Shown: positions 28,855 through 37,303 of the stretch, one piece after another
Layout of the letters: each line of letters starts with the position of its first letter
Numbering within the stretch: position 1 is the stretch's first letter
From: Nitrospira sp.
GTDB lineage: Bacteria; Nitrospirota; Nitrospiria; Nitrospirales; Nitrospiraceae
Direction of reading: 5' to 3'
DNA length: 61,617 bases
Assembly: GCA_020853775.1 (NCBI GenBank)
Contig: JADYYH010000049.1
Span: forward strand, 1-61,617
Translations under genes and position numbers: made by a program
The notes under the pieces: generated by a model
Seen by the model: the letters and a program-made list of their open reading frames with translations, nothing else
Told to the model about the DNA's origin: nothing
Database searches by the model: none

Positions 28855-30047
28855 GAGGCGGGCTCCGGGGGGGCGGGGGCGGCAGCCGGAGCGGTCGCCG
28901 CACCGGCTTCGGGAACGGGCACCGGTTTTACCACAGCACCAGGCGCAATTTTATGCAGGCCCTCCACAATGATGCGATCGCCGACGTGCAATCCCTCCTC
29001 GACGATCCACTGACTGCCTTGCCAACTGCTCGCCAGGATTTCCCGCATCTCAACCTTATCGTCCTTGCCCACGACGAAGACGATCGAGCCCTTCGCGCCC
29101 TGCTGTACCGCACGTTGCGGCACCAGGATGGCGCCGGTCTTGAGCGTGCCCTTGAACCGCACTCGCACGAACTGTCCCGGCAACAACACTCGCTCCGGGT
29201 TGGGGAACACAACTCGCGCCTGCCGCGACCCGGTATCGGTTTTTAATCCCACATCCAGCAGATCCAACACGCCTTCATGCCGATAGGTCGTCCCATCCAC
29301 AAAGGTCAGCACGCCCCGCAATTGGTACACACCCGGATGCTGAATCCGTTTGGCATCGGTATCGCGCCTGCGCTTCAACAAAAAACTCTCCGGCGCACTG
29401 ACGATCACATACATGGGATCGACCTGATGAATCATCGTGAGCAAATCTGTCTGCGCCGATACCAATCGCCCTTCATATACACGCGTTCGTTCGATCATCC
29501 CGTCGATGGGCGCCACGATCAGTGTGTTATCGAGATCGAATTTGGCTTTGACGAGTTCAGCCTTCGCGCCTTCGAGGGCGGCTTTCGCAGCCAACTGTTC
29601 GGCGACGGCATCATCCACATCTTTCGTGCTCACCGCCTGTTCCGCCAGGAGCGGCTTCACGCGTGTGAGGTTCTGATTCGCCTGGACCAACCGGGCTTCT
29701 GATTGTGCGACTTTGGCCTTGGCACTCAGCATCGCGGCATGGAAGGGCACGGGATCGATCTGATAGAGACGATCCCCTTTTTTGACGTCGCGGCCTTCCT
29801 TGAAGAACCACTGCTTCAAGATGCCGGTGACCTGCGAGCGGATCTCTACGGGACGCGAGGATTCGGCCTGCCCGATGAACTCCGGTTCGTCAGGCACATC
29901 GTGCGCAGTCGCGACCACAATCCCCACTTCTGGAACCGGCGGTGCGGGTGCCGAGCCGGCTTCCTGCTTGCAACCCGGCAGAAACGCCAACGCAAGCCAC
30001 CCGCACACCATCGGGGCTACCGTGGACCATCGCAATCGCCTGACCAT
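28851..30047 (-). CDS. RND efflux membrane fusion protein (AcrA/MexA-like lipoprotein)
   Basis: A 398-residue periplasmic adaptor. The signal peptide ends in lipobox FLPGC. Then come the barrel-sandwich half-motif (PVEIRSQVTGILKQWFFKEG), a helical hairpin from about 105 to 170 (AKAKVAQSEARLVQANQNLT), the second half-motif APIDGMIERTRVYEGRLVS, and a membrane-proximal beta-barrel. The C-terminal tail is rich in Ala and Pro. ATG 30047 starts the three-gene operon that continues with the pump through a four-base overlap. It probably joins the pump to the NodT-type channel encoded third. Confidence 0.95.
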   Translation of the reverse strand: MVRRLRWSTVAPMVCGWLALAFLPGCKQEAGSAPAPPVPEVGIVVATAHDVPDEPEFIGQAESSRPVEIRSQVTGILKQWFFKEGRDVKKGDRLYQIDPVPFHAAMLSAKAKVAQSEARLVQANQNLTRVKPLLAEQAVSTKDVDDAVAEQLAAKAALEGAKAELVKAKFDLDNTLIVAPIDGMIERTRVYEGRLVSAQTDLLTMIHQVDPMYVIVSAPESFLLKRRRDTDAKRIQHPGVYQLRGVLTFVDGTTYRHEGVLDLLDVGLKTDTGSRQARVVFPNPERVLLPGQFVRVRFKGTLKTGAILVPQRAVQQGAKGSIVFVVGKDDKVEMREILASSWQGSQWIVEEGLHVGDRIIVEGLHKIAPGAVVKPVPVPEAGAATAPAAAPAPPEPAS

Positions 30048-30430
30048 GCGTACTCCTGACTACAATCTGAATTGCCGCGCCTGCAGAGATGACTGCGTAC
30101 CCATCTTACTGGTTAGCTGCGATGTAAGCAACGAGCCCCTTCCCGCCGAAAGCAGCGGATTATGAGAGGCCCGGCTCTAGATCAGGAGAAAACGTCCGGC
30201 AGGGGCTAGGAACGATGGCGGGACTCTGCCGGAAACGATCGTGCACGATCAATCGGCATCGCCACAGGCTGCAGTGACAACACAAAGAGAGTGTCATCGA
30301 CATCCGGGACGAGGTTCGAGCCGCGGTGGCGGGGACGCTCCATCTCACTACTTCGAAAAGAGGCATCCTCGACAGCCATCTCACCGTCGGCCGATGACGT
30401 GATCGCCATCGGCTGACGGCAGGTGCAGCC
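30048..30430. promoter_or_regulatory. Upstream region of the efflux operon with a 14-bp palindrome
   Basis: About 380 bases without a convincing gene, upstream of the efflux operon. GATCGTGCACGATC at 30237-30250 is a perfect palindrome, about 190 bases before the adaptor start. It has the size of a dimeric repressor site, but no local regulator gene is present and the distance is large. Confidence 0.4.
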
Positions 30431-31030
30431 CTATGATTTTCGTGTATAGGTGATCTCCATGAACTTCATTTCCTTCCCATGCCCATGGGTCCCGTACATC
30501 TCAAACGTCTGTGAGTGCTGATCGATGATTTTCCACACCGCACGGTGATGCATCTGCCCTCCACCCGGTTCCGGATGTGACCCCTTCAAGGTAATCGTTT
30601 TACCGTCTGGACTGGCCGTGCCTTGCATGGTGAAAATGCCGGTTCCCATGCTATCCATCCAGGCCGTGACATATTTCTTGGTGAGATTGTCATACGCATC
30701 GATGCCGATTCCGGCAAAGGGTTGCCCCATCATGGTGCCGTTGAATTCCTGATAGAGAAATCGCCCGTCCAACAACATCTTCATGTCTGCCGTGCCGGTG
30801 GATTCGGACGGCGGCTTCCCCGGCTCCATCCATTCTTTGGTCTGAGTCGTCCAGCTACCGGCAAGACTGGCAAATAACTTGTGGGGCTCGCCCGGCATGG
30901 CCGCCTTCTTCCACACCTCCATCATGGCTTGAGGGTCCATGGCCTTTCCCGACTGCTTCTCCTTGGCAAAGACTGGCATGGTCATAATGACTGTGCAGAG
31001 ACAGGCAAGCATCAGTGATGTAGACCGCAT
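30431..31030 (-). CDS. DUF1579 family secreted protein
   Basis: A 199-residue protein with a signal peptide (LMLACLCTVIMTMPVFAKEK). The DUF1579 pattern is clear: LFASLAGSWTTQTKEWMEPG, then FLYQEFNGTMMGQPFAGIGI, YDNLTKKYVTAWMDSMGTGI and a final FEMYGTHGHGKEMKFMEITY strand. Proteins of this family have a lipocalin-like beta-barrel outline and no assigned function. It is at the downstream end of the ECF42/DGPF block, 119 bases after a DGPF gene on the same strand. DUF1579 genes are often found near DGPF and VOC genes, which supports a shared regulon, but no target promoter motif precedes it. Confidence 0.85.
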   Translation of the reverse strand: MRSTSLMLACLCTVIMTMPVFAKEKQSGKAMDPQAMMEVWKKAAMPGEPHKLFASLAGSWTTQTKEWMEPGKPPSESTGTADMKMLLDGRFLYQEFNGTMMGQPFAGIGIDAYDNLTKKYVTAWMDSMGTGIFTMQGTASPDGKTITLKGSHPEPGGGQMHHRAVWKIIDQHSQTFEMYGTHGHGKEMKFMEITYTRKS

Positions 31031-31149
31031 GGTGGCCTCCTATTATGGGTGAGGATGACGCCTTTCGATCTCATCGCGCCATCCGGTTGATCAGGGCTCT
31101 GCATGATGGTGCGCACCGTGGCTGAACGGCGCAGCCAACCTGAGTCTAG

Positions 31150-31632
31150 TCAAGCACGTGGCGATGGGCTGGTCAATGCACCGCCGTCCACGCCTGCGAC
31201 TGTCGTCGACTGCTTCTGGCCAACCTGCGCGCGCAGGCGATCCTCTTGCGCTCTCAGTTCCGGTGTGAATTCGGCGCCGAAGTCCTCCGCCTCGAAGACC
31301 TGGCGAATCTCAATCTCGGATTCGTCGGGCATCGGATTGGGACAACGTTTAACCCACTCGATCGCCTCTTCCTTCGACCGGCATTGCCATACCCAATATC
31401 CGGCAATCAGTTCCTTGGTCTCAGCAAAAGGGCCATCGATCACGGTGCGTCGAGTGCCTGAGAATCTGACGCGCGCGCCCTTGGTGCTCGGATGGAGTCC
31501 ATCGCCTGCGAGCATCACGCCGGCTTGGACGAGTTCCTCGTTGAACGTCCCCATTTCGCTCAATAACTGCTGGCTCGGCATGATACCAGCCTCCGACTCT
31601 TTGGTGGCCTTGATGATGATCATAAATCGCAT
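31150..31632 (-). CDS. DGPF/YCII-like protein A
   Basis: A 160-residue soluble protein with the DGPF motif (IDGPFAETKELIAGYW) and the YCII-type ferredoxin-like fold pattern: N-terminal strand MRFMIIIKATKESE, a helix, strand LHPSTKGARVRFSG and C-terminal RCPNPMPDESEIEIRQV. DGPF proteins accompany ECF42 sigma factors; their biochemical activity is unknown. This copy has a C-terminal extension after the core. It begins 13 bases after the VOC-A stop and belongs to the same transcription unit as VOC-A, behind promoter A. Confidence 0.88.
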   Translation of the reverse strand: MRFMIIIKATKESEAGIMPSQQLLSEMGTFNEELVQAGVMLAGDGLHPSTKGARVRFSGTRRTVIDGPFAETKELIAGYWVWQCRSKEEAIEWVKRCPNPMPDESEIEIRQVFEAEDFGAEFTPELRAQEDRLRAQVGQKQSTTVAGVDGGALTSPSPRA

Positions 31633-31645
31633 GGTCCGGTACTCC

Positions 31646-32141
31646 TTATGTGCCTTCGTAGGCCTGCTTCAGGGTGTTGAGATCGGGTTTCGTCATCTGC
31701 AAGATCGCCGTCATAACCCGTTCGGATTTTTGTGGGTCCTTGTCACGCAACATCGCCTCCCACTCGGGAGAGACGATTTGCCACGACAACCCGTACTTAT
31801 CCTTGAGCCATCCGCAGGGCCCCGGTTCTCCCCCGTCCCGAGTGAGTCCCTCCCACAGGTCGTCAATTTCCTTTTGCGTCCGGCATTTCACCATGAAGGA
31901 GACCGCTTCAGTAAATTTGAAAATCGGCCCGTCGTTCAATGCGACATATTCCTGCCCGTCGATCTCAAAGGTCACGGTCATGACCGAGCCTTTGGGTCGT
32001 CCCGCAGCCTGCGCCCCGGCCTCTCCATAACGGGTGATGGGCCCCATCTTTGAATGCGTAAAGATTGACACGTAAAACCGTGCCGCCTCCTCGGCCTGAT
32101 GATCAAACCAGAGGCAGGGAGTGATGGTGTGCCTGGTGCAT
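31646..32141 (-). pseudogene. VOC-family (PhnB/3-demethylubiquinone methyltransferase-like) protein A with a 5' frameshift
   Basis: The body is a VOC-fold protein of the PhnB-like group (LNDGPIFKFTEAVSFMVKCR, GWLKDKYGLSWQIVSPEW). The expected N-terminus ITPCLWFDHQAEEAARFY is encoded at about 32118-32068 in the same frame but has no start codon: TAA lies just upstream. The only ATG with a ribosome-binding site (AAAAGGAG, ATG at 32141) is in another frame and stops at 32103-32105 after 12 codons. A single extra base near 32130-32139 would explain this. A GTG at 32071 could give a shortened 141-residue product lacking the first strand. It is the first gene behind promoter A and precedes DGPF protein A. 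Confidence 0.75.
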
Positions 32142-32191
32142 GGCTCCTTTTATTGATCAGACGACGGTGTGCCTTCGTGCCTTCTGCTCAT

Positions 32192-32219
32192 TAGTCGAAC
32201 GCGCAGCAGAAAATCGACA
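32192..32219 (-). promoter_or_regulatory. Predicted ECF42-type promoter A
   Basis: On the minus strand, TGTCGA (32219-32214) is followed by 16 bases and CGACTA (32197-32192). ECF42 promoters are described as TGTCGA at -35 and a CGA-type -10. The -10 lies 50 bases before the VOC-A start codon. Promoter B at 35511-35538 has the same hexamers, the same 16-base spacing and the same TTTT after TGTCGA. Confidence 0.7.
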
Positions 32220-32262
32220 GGCCGATGACAGGACCGACCGCTGATCCGTCGATGATCCGCGA

Positions 32263-32628
32263 TTAGACCTCCGGCAAGCCGTCAACCTCACGAACCAGCC
32301 GAACTTCCACCGTGCCGATACGTGCGCCGGGAATCCGTGCCGCAATGCCGATGGCGTCCTGAAGATCGCATGCCTCGACCAGAAAATACCCGGCCGTCTG
32401 CTCACGTGTCTCCGCGAAAGGACCATCGGTCACGATCGCCCTTCCCTCGCGGACCTGCACCCGCGCCGCTGTCGAAGTCGGATGCAACGGCGACGCACTC
32501 ACATATTGTCCTTTGGCATGGAGTTGATGCGTCAGCTGCACGGATTCAGCCAGCATCTCCCGCCTCGTGGTTTCAGCCATCCTGGCGAACGCTTCTTCAC
32601 TATGATGCACCAGCAACAGATATTTCAT
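32263..32628 (-). CDS. DGPF/YCII-like protein C
   Basis: A 121-residue soluble protein of the DGPF group: start MKYLLLVHHSEEAFARM, conserved segment GQYVSASPLHPTSTAARVQV, motif TDGPFAETREQTAGYFLVEA and C-terminal IPGARIGTVEVRLVREVDGL. Its length matches the compact family members. It follows the MoaD-like gene on the same strand with a 34-base gap and ends 43 bases before promoter A. No TGTCGA-type motif precedes it directly, so it is probably transcribed with the BNR/MoaD genes. Confidence 0.88.
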   Translation of the reverse strand: MKYLLLVHHSEEAFARMAETTRREMLAESVQLTHQLHAKGQYVSASPLHPTSTAARVQVREGRAIVTDGPFAETREQTAGYFLVEACDLQDAIGIAARIPGARIGTVEVRLVREVDGLPEV

Positions 32629-32662
32629 GCGCGTGCCTCCACTGATCTGAGTCCAAGCGGGG

Positions 32663-32959
32663 CTACCCGCCGGCCATGGCCCCCACGATCAACAACGGCT
32701 CCTCGCCCCTCGCGACCGATTCGGGCAAGGGAACCTCCGGCGACTCGTGGGACACATCCTGCTCGCAGGCAAAGAACCGGATAAACGGCCGACGCCGTTT
32801 GGTCACATGGTCCCGAATCGTTCCTCGCAACACCGGATAACGCGCTTCCAACACATCGAGAACCGTCTGCTGCGTGACAGGCCCGATCACATCCAGCAAC
32901 ACTTCACCATCGACTTTCGCCAGCGTCCGCAGATGTTGAGGCAATATCACGCGCACCAT
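32663..32959 (-). CDS. MoaD/ThiS-like ubiquitin-fold protein
   Basis: A 98-residue beta-grasp protein. The pattern [20 protein letters not shown], then [33 protein letters not shown] and [10 protein letters not shown] matches a MoaD/ThiS-type family. The C-terminus ends in GAMAGG and so keeps the diglycine tail that is thiocarboxylated or adenylated in MoaD and ThiS. In many genomes a gene of this type sits next to a BNR-repeat gene, as it does here (33178-34359). No E1-like adenylation partner is in the window. Confidence 0.85.
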   Translation of the reverse strand: MVRVILPQHLRTLAKVDGEVLLDVIGPVTQQTVLDVLEARYPVLRGTIRDHVTKRRRPFIRFFACEQDVSHESPEVPLPESVARGEEPLLIVGAMAGG

Positions 32960-33072
32960 GCAGCACCTCCAGACGTCGCCGTACCTCGCTCAGTCACACG
33001 TTCAAGATGCAATGCGACAACCGCCAGGCTGCTCGACCGTCATTCTGACCCAACGAGCGCTCAACACGCTCC

Positions 33073-33154
33073 TCCAGCAAGGCCGCAGCCGACGGAAGCG
33101 CCGGAGGCGTAGCCCCAGGCCACGTTGAGGACGCCTCCGAGGCGAGAACGCCGC
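33073..33154. repeat. 82-bp intergenic repeat, copy 1
   Basis: The stretch starting TCCAGCAAGGCCGCAG and ending GAACGCCGC aligns end to end with copy 2 at 34536-34617, with the same length and no gaps, and shares TCCAGCAAGGCC, GAGGCGTA and GAACG-CGC blocks. The flanking arms (about 33055-33072 and 33155-33172) are imperfectly complementary, so the element can fold on itself. Copies 1 and 2 are in the same orientation and flank the BNR gene. Confidence 0.65.
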
Positions 33155-33177
33155 GGGAGGGTGTTTTCAACGCCTCG

Positions 33178-34359
33178 CTACAGGGTTTGGGCTTCGACGG
33201 ATAGCACCGCCGGCAAATCCCGCACAATCGGCGTCCAGCTATCTCCGCCGTCGGCCGACCCGTAGACCTGGCCGCCGGTCGTCCCGAAGTACAGGCCGCA
33301 GGGATCGAGTGAGTCGACGGACATCGCATCGCGCAGGATGTTCACGTAACAATTCTGTTGCGGCAGCCCCTTCGTCAGCGGTTCCCATTCATTACCGCCG
33401 CTGCGGCTGCGATAGACCCGCAGCTTTCCATCAGGCGGATAATGCTCGGAGTCGCTCTTGATCGGCACCACGTAGACGGTGTTCGGTTCGTGCGCATGCA
33501 CCGCAATCGGAAAGCCAAAATCCGTGGGTAAGTTCCCGCTGATTTCCTGCCAGGACTCTCCGCCGTCGTCGCTGCGCATCACATCCCAGTGTTTCTGCAT
33601 GAAAAGCACGTTCGGACGGGACGCATGCATGGTAATGCAATGCACGCAATGGCCGACCTCCGCATCGGGATCAGGCAGTTCAAACTGCGACTTCAGGCCA
33701 CGATTGGTCGGCCGCCAGGTCTTGCCGCCATCGTCGGTACGGAACACGCCTGCCGCGCTGATGGCAATGTGCATCCGTTGCGGGTTGGCCGGATCCTGCA
33801 CGATCGTATGCAAACACATCCCGCCGGCGCCCGGCTGCCACAACTTCCCCTTCGCATCTCGCAGGCCGGCGAGTTCGTGCCAGGTCCGTCCGCCATCCGT
33901 CGAACGAAAGAGCGCCGCGTCCTCCACGCCCGCGTACACCGTATCCGGATCGGTCAATGACGGTTCCAGGTGCCAGACCCGCTTGAACTCCCAGGGGCGT
34001 TGCGTGCCGTCATGATGTTGATGCGTGGTGAGCGGCTTCCCGGTTTTCACCGATTGGTCATAGGCGAACATGTTGCTCGCGCCGTTCGGCATACCATCCG
34101 CGCCCATGAGATCCTCGGGCTTCGTGCCCGGAGGATTCCAGGTCTTGCCGCCGTCATCCGAGCGCTGAATGACCTGCCCGAACCAACTGCTGGTTTGCGA
34201 CGCATAGATGCGGTTGGGATCGGCAGATGAACCCTTGAGGTGATACAGCTCCCACCCGCCGAAATGCGGGCCTGTCACGTCCCACCGTTTCCTGGTCCCG
34301 TCCGATGTCAGAATGAACGCCCCTTTCCTCGTGCCGACAAGTATCCGTACCCGGCTCAT
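33178..34359 (-). CDS. BNR/Asp-box repeat beta-propeller protein (sialidase-like fold)
   Basis: A 393-residue protein with repeated Asp-box motifs ([39 protein letters not shown]), the signature of a six- or seven-bladed propeller as in exo-sialidases and photosystem assembly-type factors. There is no signal peptide and no catalytic Arg triad that I can identify, so glycosidase activity is doubtful. It starts [20 protein letters not shown] at ATG 34359, with AAAGGAG upstream. It probably forms a pair with the MoaD-like gene downstream. Both intergenic sides carry a copy of the 82-bp repeat. Confidence 0.88.
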   Translation of the reverse strand: MSRVRILVGTRKGAFILTSDGTRKRWDVTGPHFGGWELYHLKGSSADPNRIYASQTSSWFGQVIQRSDDGGKTWNPPGTKPEDLMGADGMPNGASNMFAYDQSVKTGKPLTTHQHHDGTQRPWEFKRVWHLEPSLTDPDTVYAGVEDAALFRSTDGGRTWHELAGLRDAKGKLWQPGAGGMCLHTIVQDPANPQRMHIAISAAGVFRTDDGGKTWRPTNRGLKSQFELPDPDAEVGHCVHCITMHASRPNVLFMQKHWDVMRSDDGGESWQEISGNLPTDFGFPIAVHAHEPNTVYVVPIKSDSEHYPPDGKLRVYRSRSGGNEWEPLTKGLPQQNCYVNILRDAMSVDSLDPCGLYFGTTGGQVYGSADGGDSWTPIVRDLPAVLSVEAQTL

Positions 34360-34535
34360 ACGTCACTCCTTTCTCGCCCATGACATGTTCGACCAAACCT
34401 GTCTCTGGTTTGTGGTTCCTTGACGTGTACGATGGAGGCCACCGCCCCCACCTACCGTCTCACGTCCAACGTTTCACGGTTCATCTTCATCACGTCACTA
34501 TAGTCTCCGCCGCAAGCGAGCGGTCAAAATGGCTG

Positions 34536-34617
34536 TCCAGCAAGGCCCCAGGGAATGACGCGAATGAGGCGTACCCACCGGGTACGTCGCAGTGAGCGTC
34601 GCGACTGAGAACGACGC
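34536..34617. repeat. 82-bp intergenic repeat, copy 2
   Basis: Same length and orientation as copy 1. The outer arms (AAAATGGCTG near 34527-34536 and CAGCCATTTT near 34621-34630) are exact reverse complements, and the core has a perfect GTACCC-ACC-GGGTAC hairpin. The whole forms a long palindromic element of MITE- or REP-like type. It ends at the DGPF-B stop codon. Confidence 0.7.
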
Positions 34618-34645
34618 TGGCAGCCATTTTCAGCGGTCGCTCGGG

Positions 34646-35002
34646 TCAAGCGCAGCCCTGCTCCTTCATGGACCGAACCTCCACACTCCCGATGCGAGCG
34701 GCAGGGAACTGAGCGGCGATGCGGATGGCATCGTTCAGATCCGGCACATCGAGCAGGAGAAAGCCGCCAAGTTGTTCTTTCGTTTCGGCAAACGGTCCGT
34801 CGATCGTCGATGTCTTCCCACCGCGAACCCTCACGGTGGTGGCCGTATCGACCGGGTGAAGCGGGGACGCCGTTACCAGCTGACCAAGCTTCTGCAGCCG
34901 GTCGCAATAGGCCATGGATTCGTCCGAGAGCCTGAGTCGCTCAGCGCTCGGCAGCGCATGCAGGATCTTTTCTTCGACATACACCAGACAAAGATATTTC
35001 AT
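34646..35002 (-). CDS. DGPF/YCII-like protein B
   Basis: A 118-residue soluble DGPF protein: MKYLCLVYVEEKILHAL, LVTASPLHPVDTATTVRVRG, motif IDGPFAETKEQLGGFLLLDV and FPAARIGSVEVRSMKEQGC. ATG 35002 follows a GAGGAACCC ribosome-binding site; the longer frame from 35086 runs into intergenic sequence. It follows VOC-B by 56 bases, and the two are probably co-transcribed from promoter B. Together with the A pair this gives two VOC-DGPF units of the same order under the same kind of promoter. Confidence 0.9.
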   Translation of the reverse strand: MKYLCLVYVEEKILHALPSAERLRLSDESMAYCDRLQKLGQLVTASPLHPVDTATTVRVRGGKTSTIDGPFAETKEQLGGFLLLDVPDLNDAIRIAAQFPAARIGSVEVRSMKEQGCA

Positions 35003-35058
35003 GATGGGTTCCTCGTATGATTCCACGCACCCGGACTTCATGCCCCGCGATCCACAAT

Positions 35059-35472
35059 CTACTGAGCCTTGGGATTCATCTCCCACAAGGCAAAGGTGTT
35101 GCTCTCCGTGTCCTGACAGACCACGAAATAGCCCATTCCCGGCACAGGTGTTTTGGATCTACAGACGGTCCCCCCGAGCTTCTGCACCTTGGCAGTCGCC
35201 TTATCAACGGACGGCACGGAAATATAGGCGGTAATCGGCTGGCGCGGCGCTTGGCGCGGCAGGAGTCCGCCATCCAGCGTCGCCTTCGCGCCGCCGGTAT
35301 CGATATGCCAGTAGTCCGGCATCGCGGGAAACCGGCTGATCTTCCACCCGAACAAGGCGCTGTAAAACTTCTTCGCTCGCGGCAGATCGTCGGCCGGAAT
35401 ATCGAACCAGACCAGACTCGCCGGGCACTCAGCGTTCTTCGTTTTCTTACCGGTTGAGGGACGCTTCGCCAT
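35059..35472 (-). CDS. VOC-family (glyoxalase-like) protein B
   Basis: A 137-residue protein with a double beta-alpha-beta-beta-beta VOC fold: SLVWFDIPADDLPRAKKFYS, ALFGWKISRFPAMPDYWHID, then a second half with TAYISVPSVDKATAKVQKLG and MGYFVVCQDTESNTFALWEM. This resembles the DUF-like glyoxalase/bleomycin-resistance proteins that are often annotated as lactoylglutathione lyase-related. Metal ligands cannot be assigned firmly. ATG 35472 has GGAGG upstream. Promoter B lies 39 bases before the start. Confidence 0.88.
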   Translation of the reverse strand: MAKRPSTGKKTKNAECPASLVWFDIPADDLPRAKKFYSALFGWKISRFPAMPDYWHIDTGGAKATLDGGLLPRQAPRQPITAYISVPSVDKATAKVQKLGGTVCRSKTPVPGMGYFVVCQDTESNTFALWEMNPKAQ

Positions 35473-35510
35473 CGGATCCTCCATTCAAATGAGTGGCTCG
35501 TGTCATGAGA

Positions 35511-35538
35511 TAGTCGTCGAGGGCAGGAAAAATCGACA
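35511..35538 (-). promoter_or_regulatory. Predicted ECF42-type promoter B
   Basis: On the minus strand, TGTCGA (35538-35533) followed by a 16-base spacer and CGACTA (35516-35511). Hexamers, spacing and the TTTT following the -35 are the same as in promoter A. It lies between the sigma factor gene and the VOC-B gene and reads into VOC-B and DGPF-B. Confidence 0.7.
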
Positions 35539-35613
35539 CACGTCCATGCAGCAGCAAAGATCGTGGGATATCAACCACTTAAAAAGCAGAGGGCAGCCGA
35601 CCGTCGAGTTGTC

Positions 35614-36870
35614 TCAGCCCAACTCCCTCAGTCGTCCCTCCAGGAACCGCCGCTCCGGCTCCTGCTGCGTGAGCACCAGCGCCCGTTCATATGAAGCTTT
35701 GGCTTCCGCGTTTCGTCCGAGTCGCCGGCAGAGGTCCGCCCGCGCGGAATGCGCCAGATGATAATTGGTGAGATCGCCACACAAGAGGATGGCATCGACC
35801 AGCGCAAGACCGGCCGATGGACCGTCACGCATTGCCACGGCGACAGCCCGATTCAGTTCCACCACCGGTGACGACTCAGCCTGCAGCAACACATCGTACA
35901 GGCCGACGATTTGAGCCCAGTCGGTCCTCGCTGCATCGGGTGCCTCCGCATGTACTGCAGCGATCGCCGCCTGGATGGTGTAGGGACCGACTTGAGGGGA
36001 CGCCAGCGCCCGTTCGACCAGGGCCGTTCCCTCCGCAATCTGATCTCGATTCCACAGAGCGCGATCCTGCTGCTCGAGGAGAACCAAATCTCCGGTCGGC
36101 GACGTCCGCGCGGCGCGCCGCGAGTCGTGCAGCAGCATCACCGCCAGGAGGCCCAGGGCTTCGGGCTCCGGCAACAACCCGATCAACAGCCGCCCCAAAC
36201 GAATCGCTTCCCCGGATAGATCGTGCCGCGTGAGCGACTCCCCCGACGAGGCGCTGTAGCCTTCGTTAAACACGAGGTAGATGACGCGCAACACGACATC
36301 CAACCGGTCCGGCAGATCGGTCGCCGATGGCACCTCGTACGGAATGCGGGCGTCGCGGATCTTGTTCTTCGCGCGGACGATGCGTTGAGCGATGGTAGCC
36401 GGCTTGGTGAGAAATGCGCGCGCAATTTCTTCGGTCGTCAGGCCGCACACTTCGCGAAGCGTCATGGCCATTTGTGCCTCCGGTGGAAGCGTGGGGTGGC
36501 AACTGGTAAAGATCAATCGCAGTCGGTCGTCGTCGAGAGACTCCTCTTCAAGTCGTTCCTCATCGAGGCTCGCGGTCGCGACTTCCAGCTGCCGGGTGAG
36601 TTCAGGCAATGAGGCGTCAAACCGTGCCCGCCTTCGCATGCCGTCGATCGCCTTGAAGCGCCCGGTCGAGACGAGCCAGGCCCGCGGATTGGCCGGTACT
36701 CCATCGCGCGCCCATTGCTCCACTGCGACGGCAAAGGCTTCATGCAACGCCTCTTCGGCCGCATCGAAGTCGCCGAGCAAGCGAATCAAGGTGGCGAGGA
36801 CCTGGCGGGATTGGGTGCGGTAGAGGTCGTCCACCAGCGCGCGCACCTGCTGAGACTGGTTCTCGCTCAC
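35614..36870 (-). CDS. ECF42-type RNA polymerase sigma factor with C-terminal TPR-like region
   Basis: A 418-residue sigma factor. Region 2 is in the N-terminus ([39 protein letters not shown]), and region 4 follows ([39 protein letters not shown]). The long C-terminal extension of about 230 residues is helical and rich in TPR-like pairs ([32 protein letters not shown]), characteristic of ECF42 proteins, which are encoded near DGPF proteins and need this region for activity. No anti-sigma factor gene is adjacent, also typical of ECF42. GTG 36870 with AGAAGGA upstream is preferred over GTG 36876. It lies directly upstream of promoter B and the DGPF/VOC genes. Confidence 0.93.
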   Translation of the reverse strand: MSENQSQQVRALVDDLYRTQSRQVLATLIRLLGDFDAAEEALHEAFAVAVEQWARDGVPANPRAWLVSTGRFKAIDGMRRRARFDASLPELTRQLEVATASLDEERLEEESLDDDRLRLIFTSCHPTLPPEAQMAMTLREVCGLTTEEIARAFLTKPATIAQRIVRAKNKIRDARIPYEVPSATDLPDRLDVVLRVIYLVFNEGYSASSGESLTRHDLSGEAIRLGRLLIGLLPEPEALGLLAVMLLHDSRRAARTSPTGDLVLLEQQDRALWNRDQIAEGTALVERALASPQVGPYTIQAAIAAVHAEAPDAARTDWAQIVGLYDVLLQAESSPVVELNRAVAVAMRDGPSAGLALVDAILLCGDLTNYHLAHSARADLCRRLGRNAEAKASYERALVLTQQEPERRFLEGRLRELG

Positions 36871-36930
36871 GGACACAGTCCTTCTCGAGCGGGTAGACCT
36901 TGCCGCCTCCCGCACTCATGGGCTACCCCC

Positions 36931-37254
36931 TCAAATCCGGCCGAGTTGGGCCTTGGCCGCCGGACTCATCATGTCCGGCTTCCACGGCGGATCCCAGACC
37001 AAATCGACTTCCACGGAACGTGCCTCGGACAGCTCTCGCAAGATTGCCGAATGCACCATCTCCATCAGCAGCTCTTCCATCGGGCAAGCCGGCGTCGTCA
37101 TCGTCATCGTGACATGCACCTGGCCATCGCGCACCTCACCGCCATAGACCAACCCCAGGTCGACAATGTTGATCCCTAATTCGGGATCGACCACCTGACG
37201 CAGCGCGTCTATTACTCGCGGGTCTGATCCTGGGCCCTGTCTTTCTGTGGTCAT
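36931..37254 (-). CDS. DUF59/MIP18-family metal-sulfur cluster assembly factor
   Basis: A 107-residue protein of the SufT/PaaD/MIP18 group: VIDALRQVVDPELGINIVDL, GLVYGGEVRDGQVHVTMTMT, the conserved Cys motif TTPACPMEELL, and VEVDLVWDPPWKPDMMS at the end. Family members help load iron-sulfur clusters. The gene precedes the sigma factor by 60 bases and follows the NnrS-like gene by 49 bases, all on the minus strand. DUF59, NnrS and hemerythrin genes commonly form denitrification- or nitric-oxide-associated clusters. Confidence 0.9.
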   Translation of the reverse strand: MTTERQGPGSDPRVIDALRQVVDPELGINIVDLGLVYGGEVRDGQVHVTMTMTTPACPMEELLMEMVHSAILRELSEARSVEVDLVWDPPWKPDMMSPAAKAQLGRI

Positions 37255-37303
37255 CCCATGCTCCCCTGTACTTCATGCGACATCATCTTCATCATCGGCA
37301 GGA

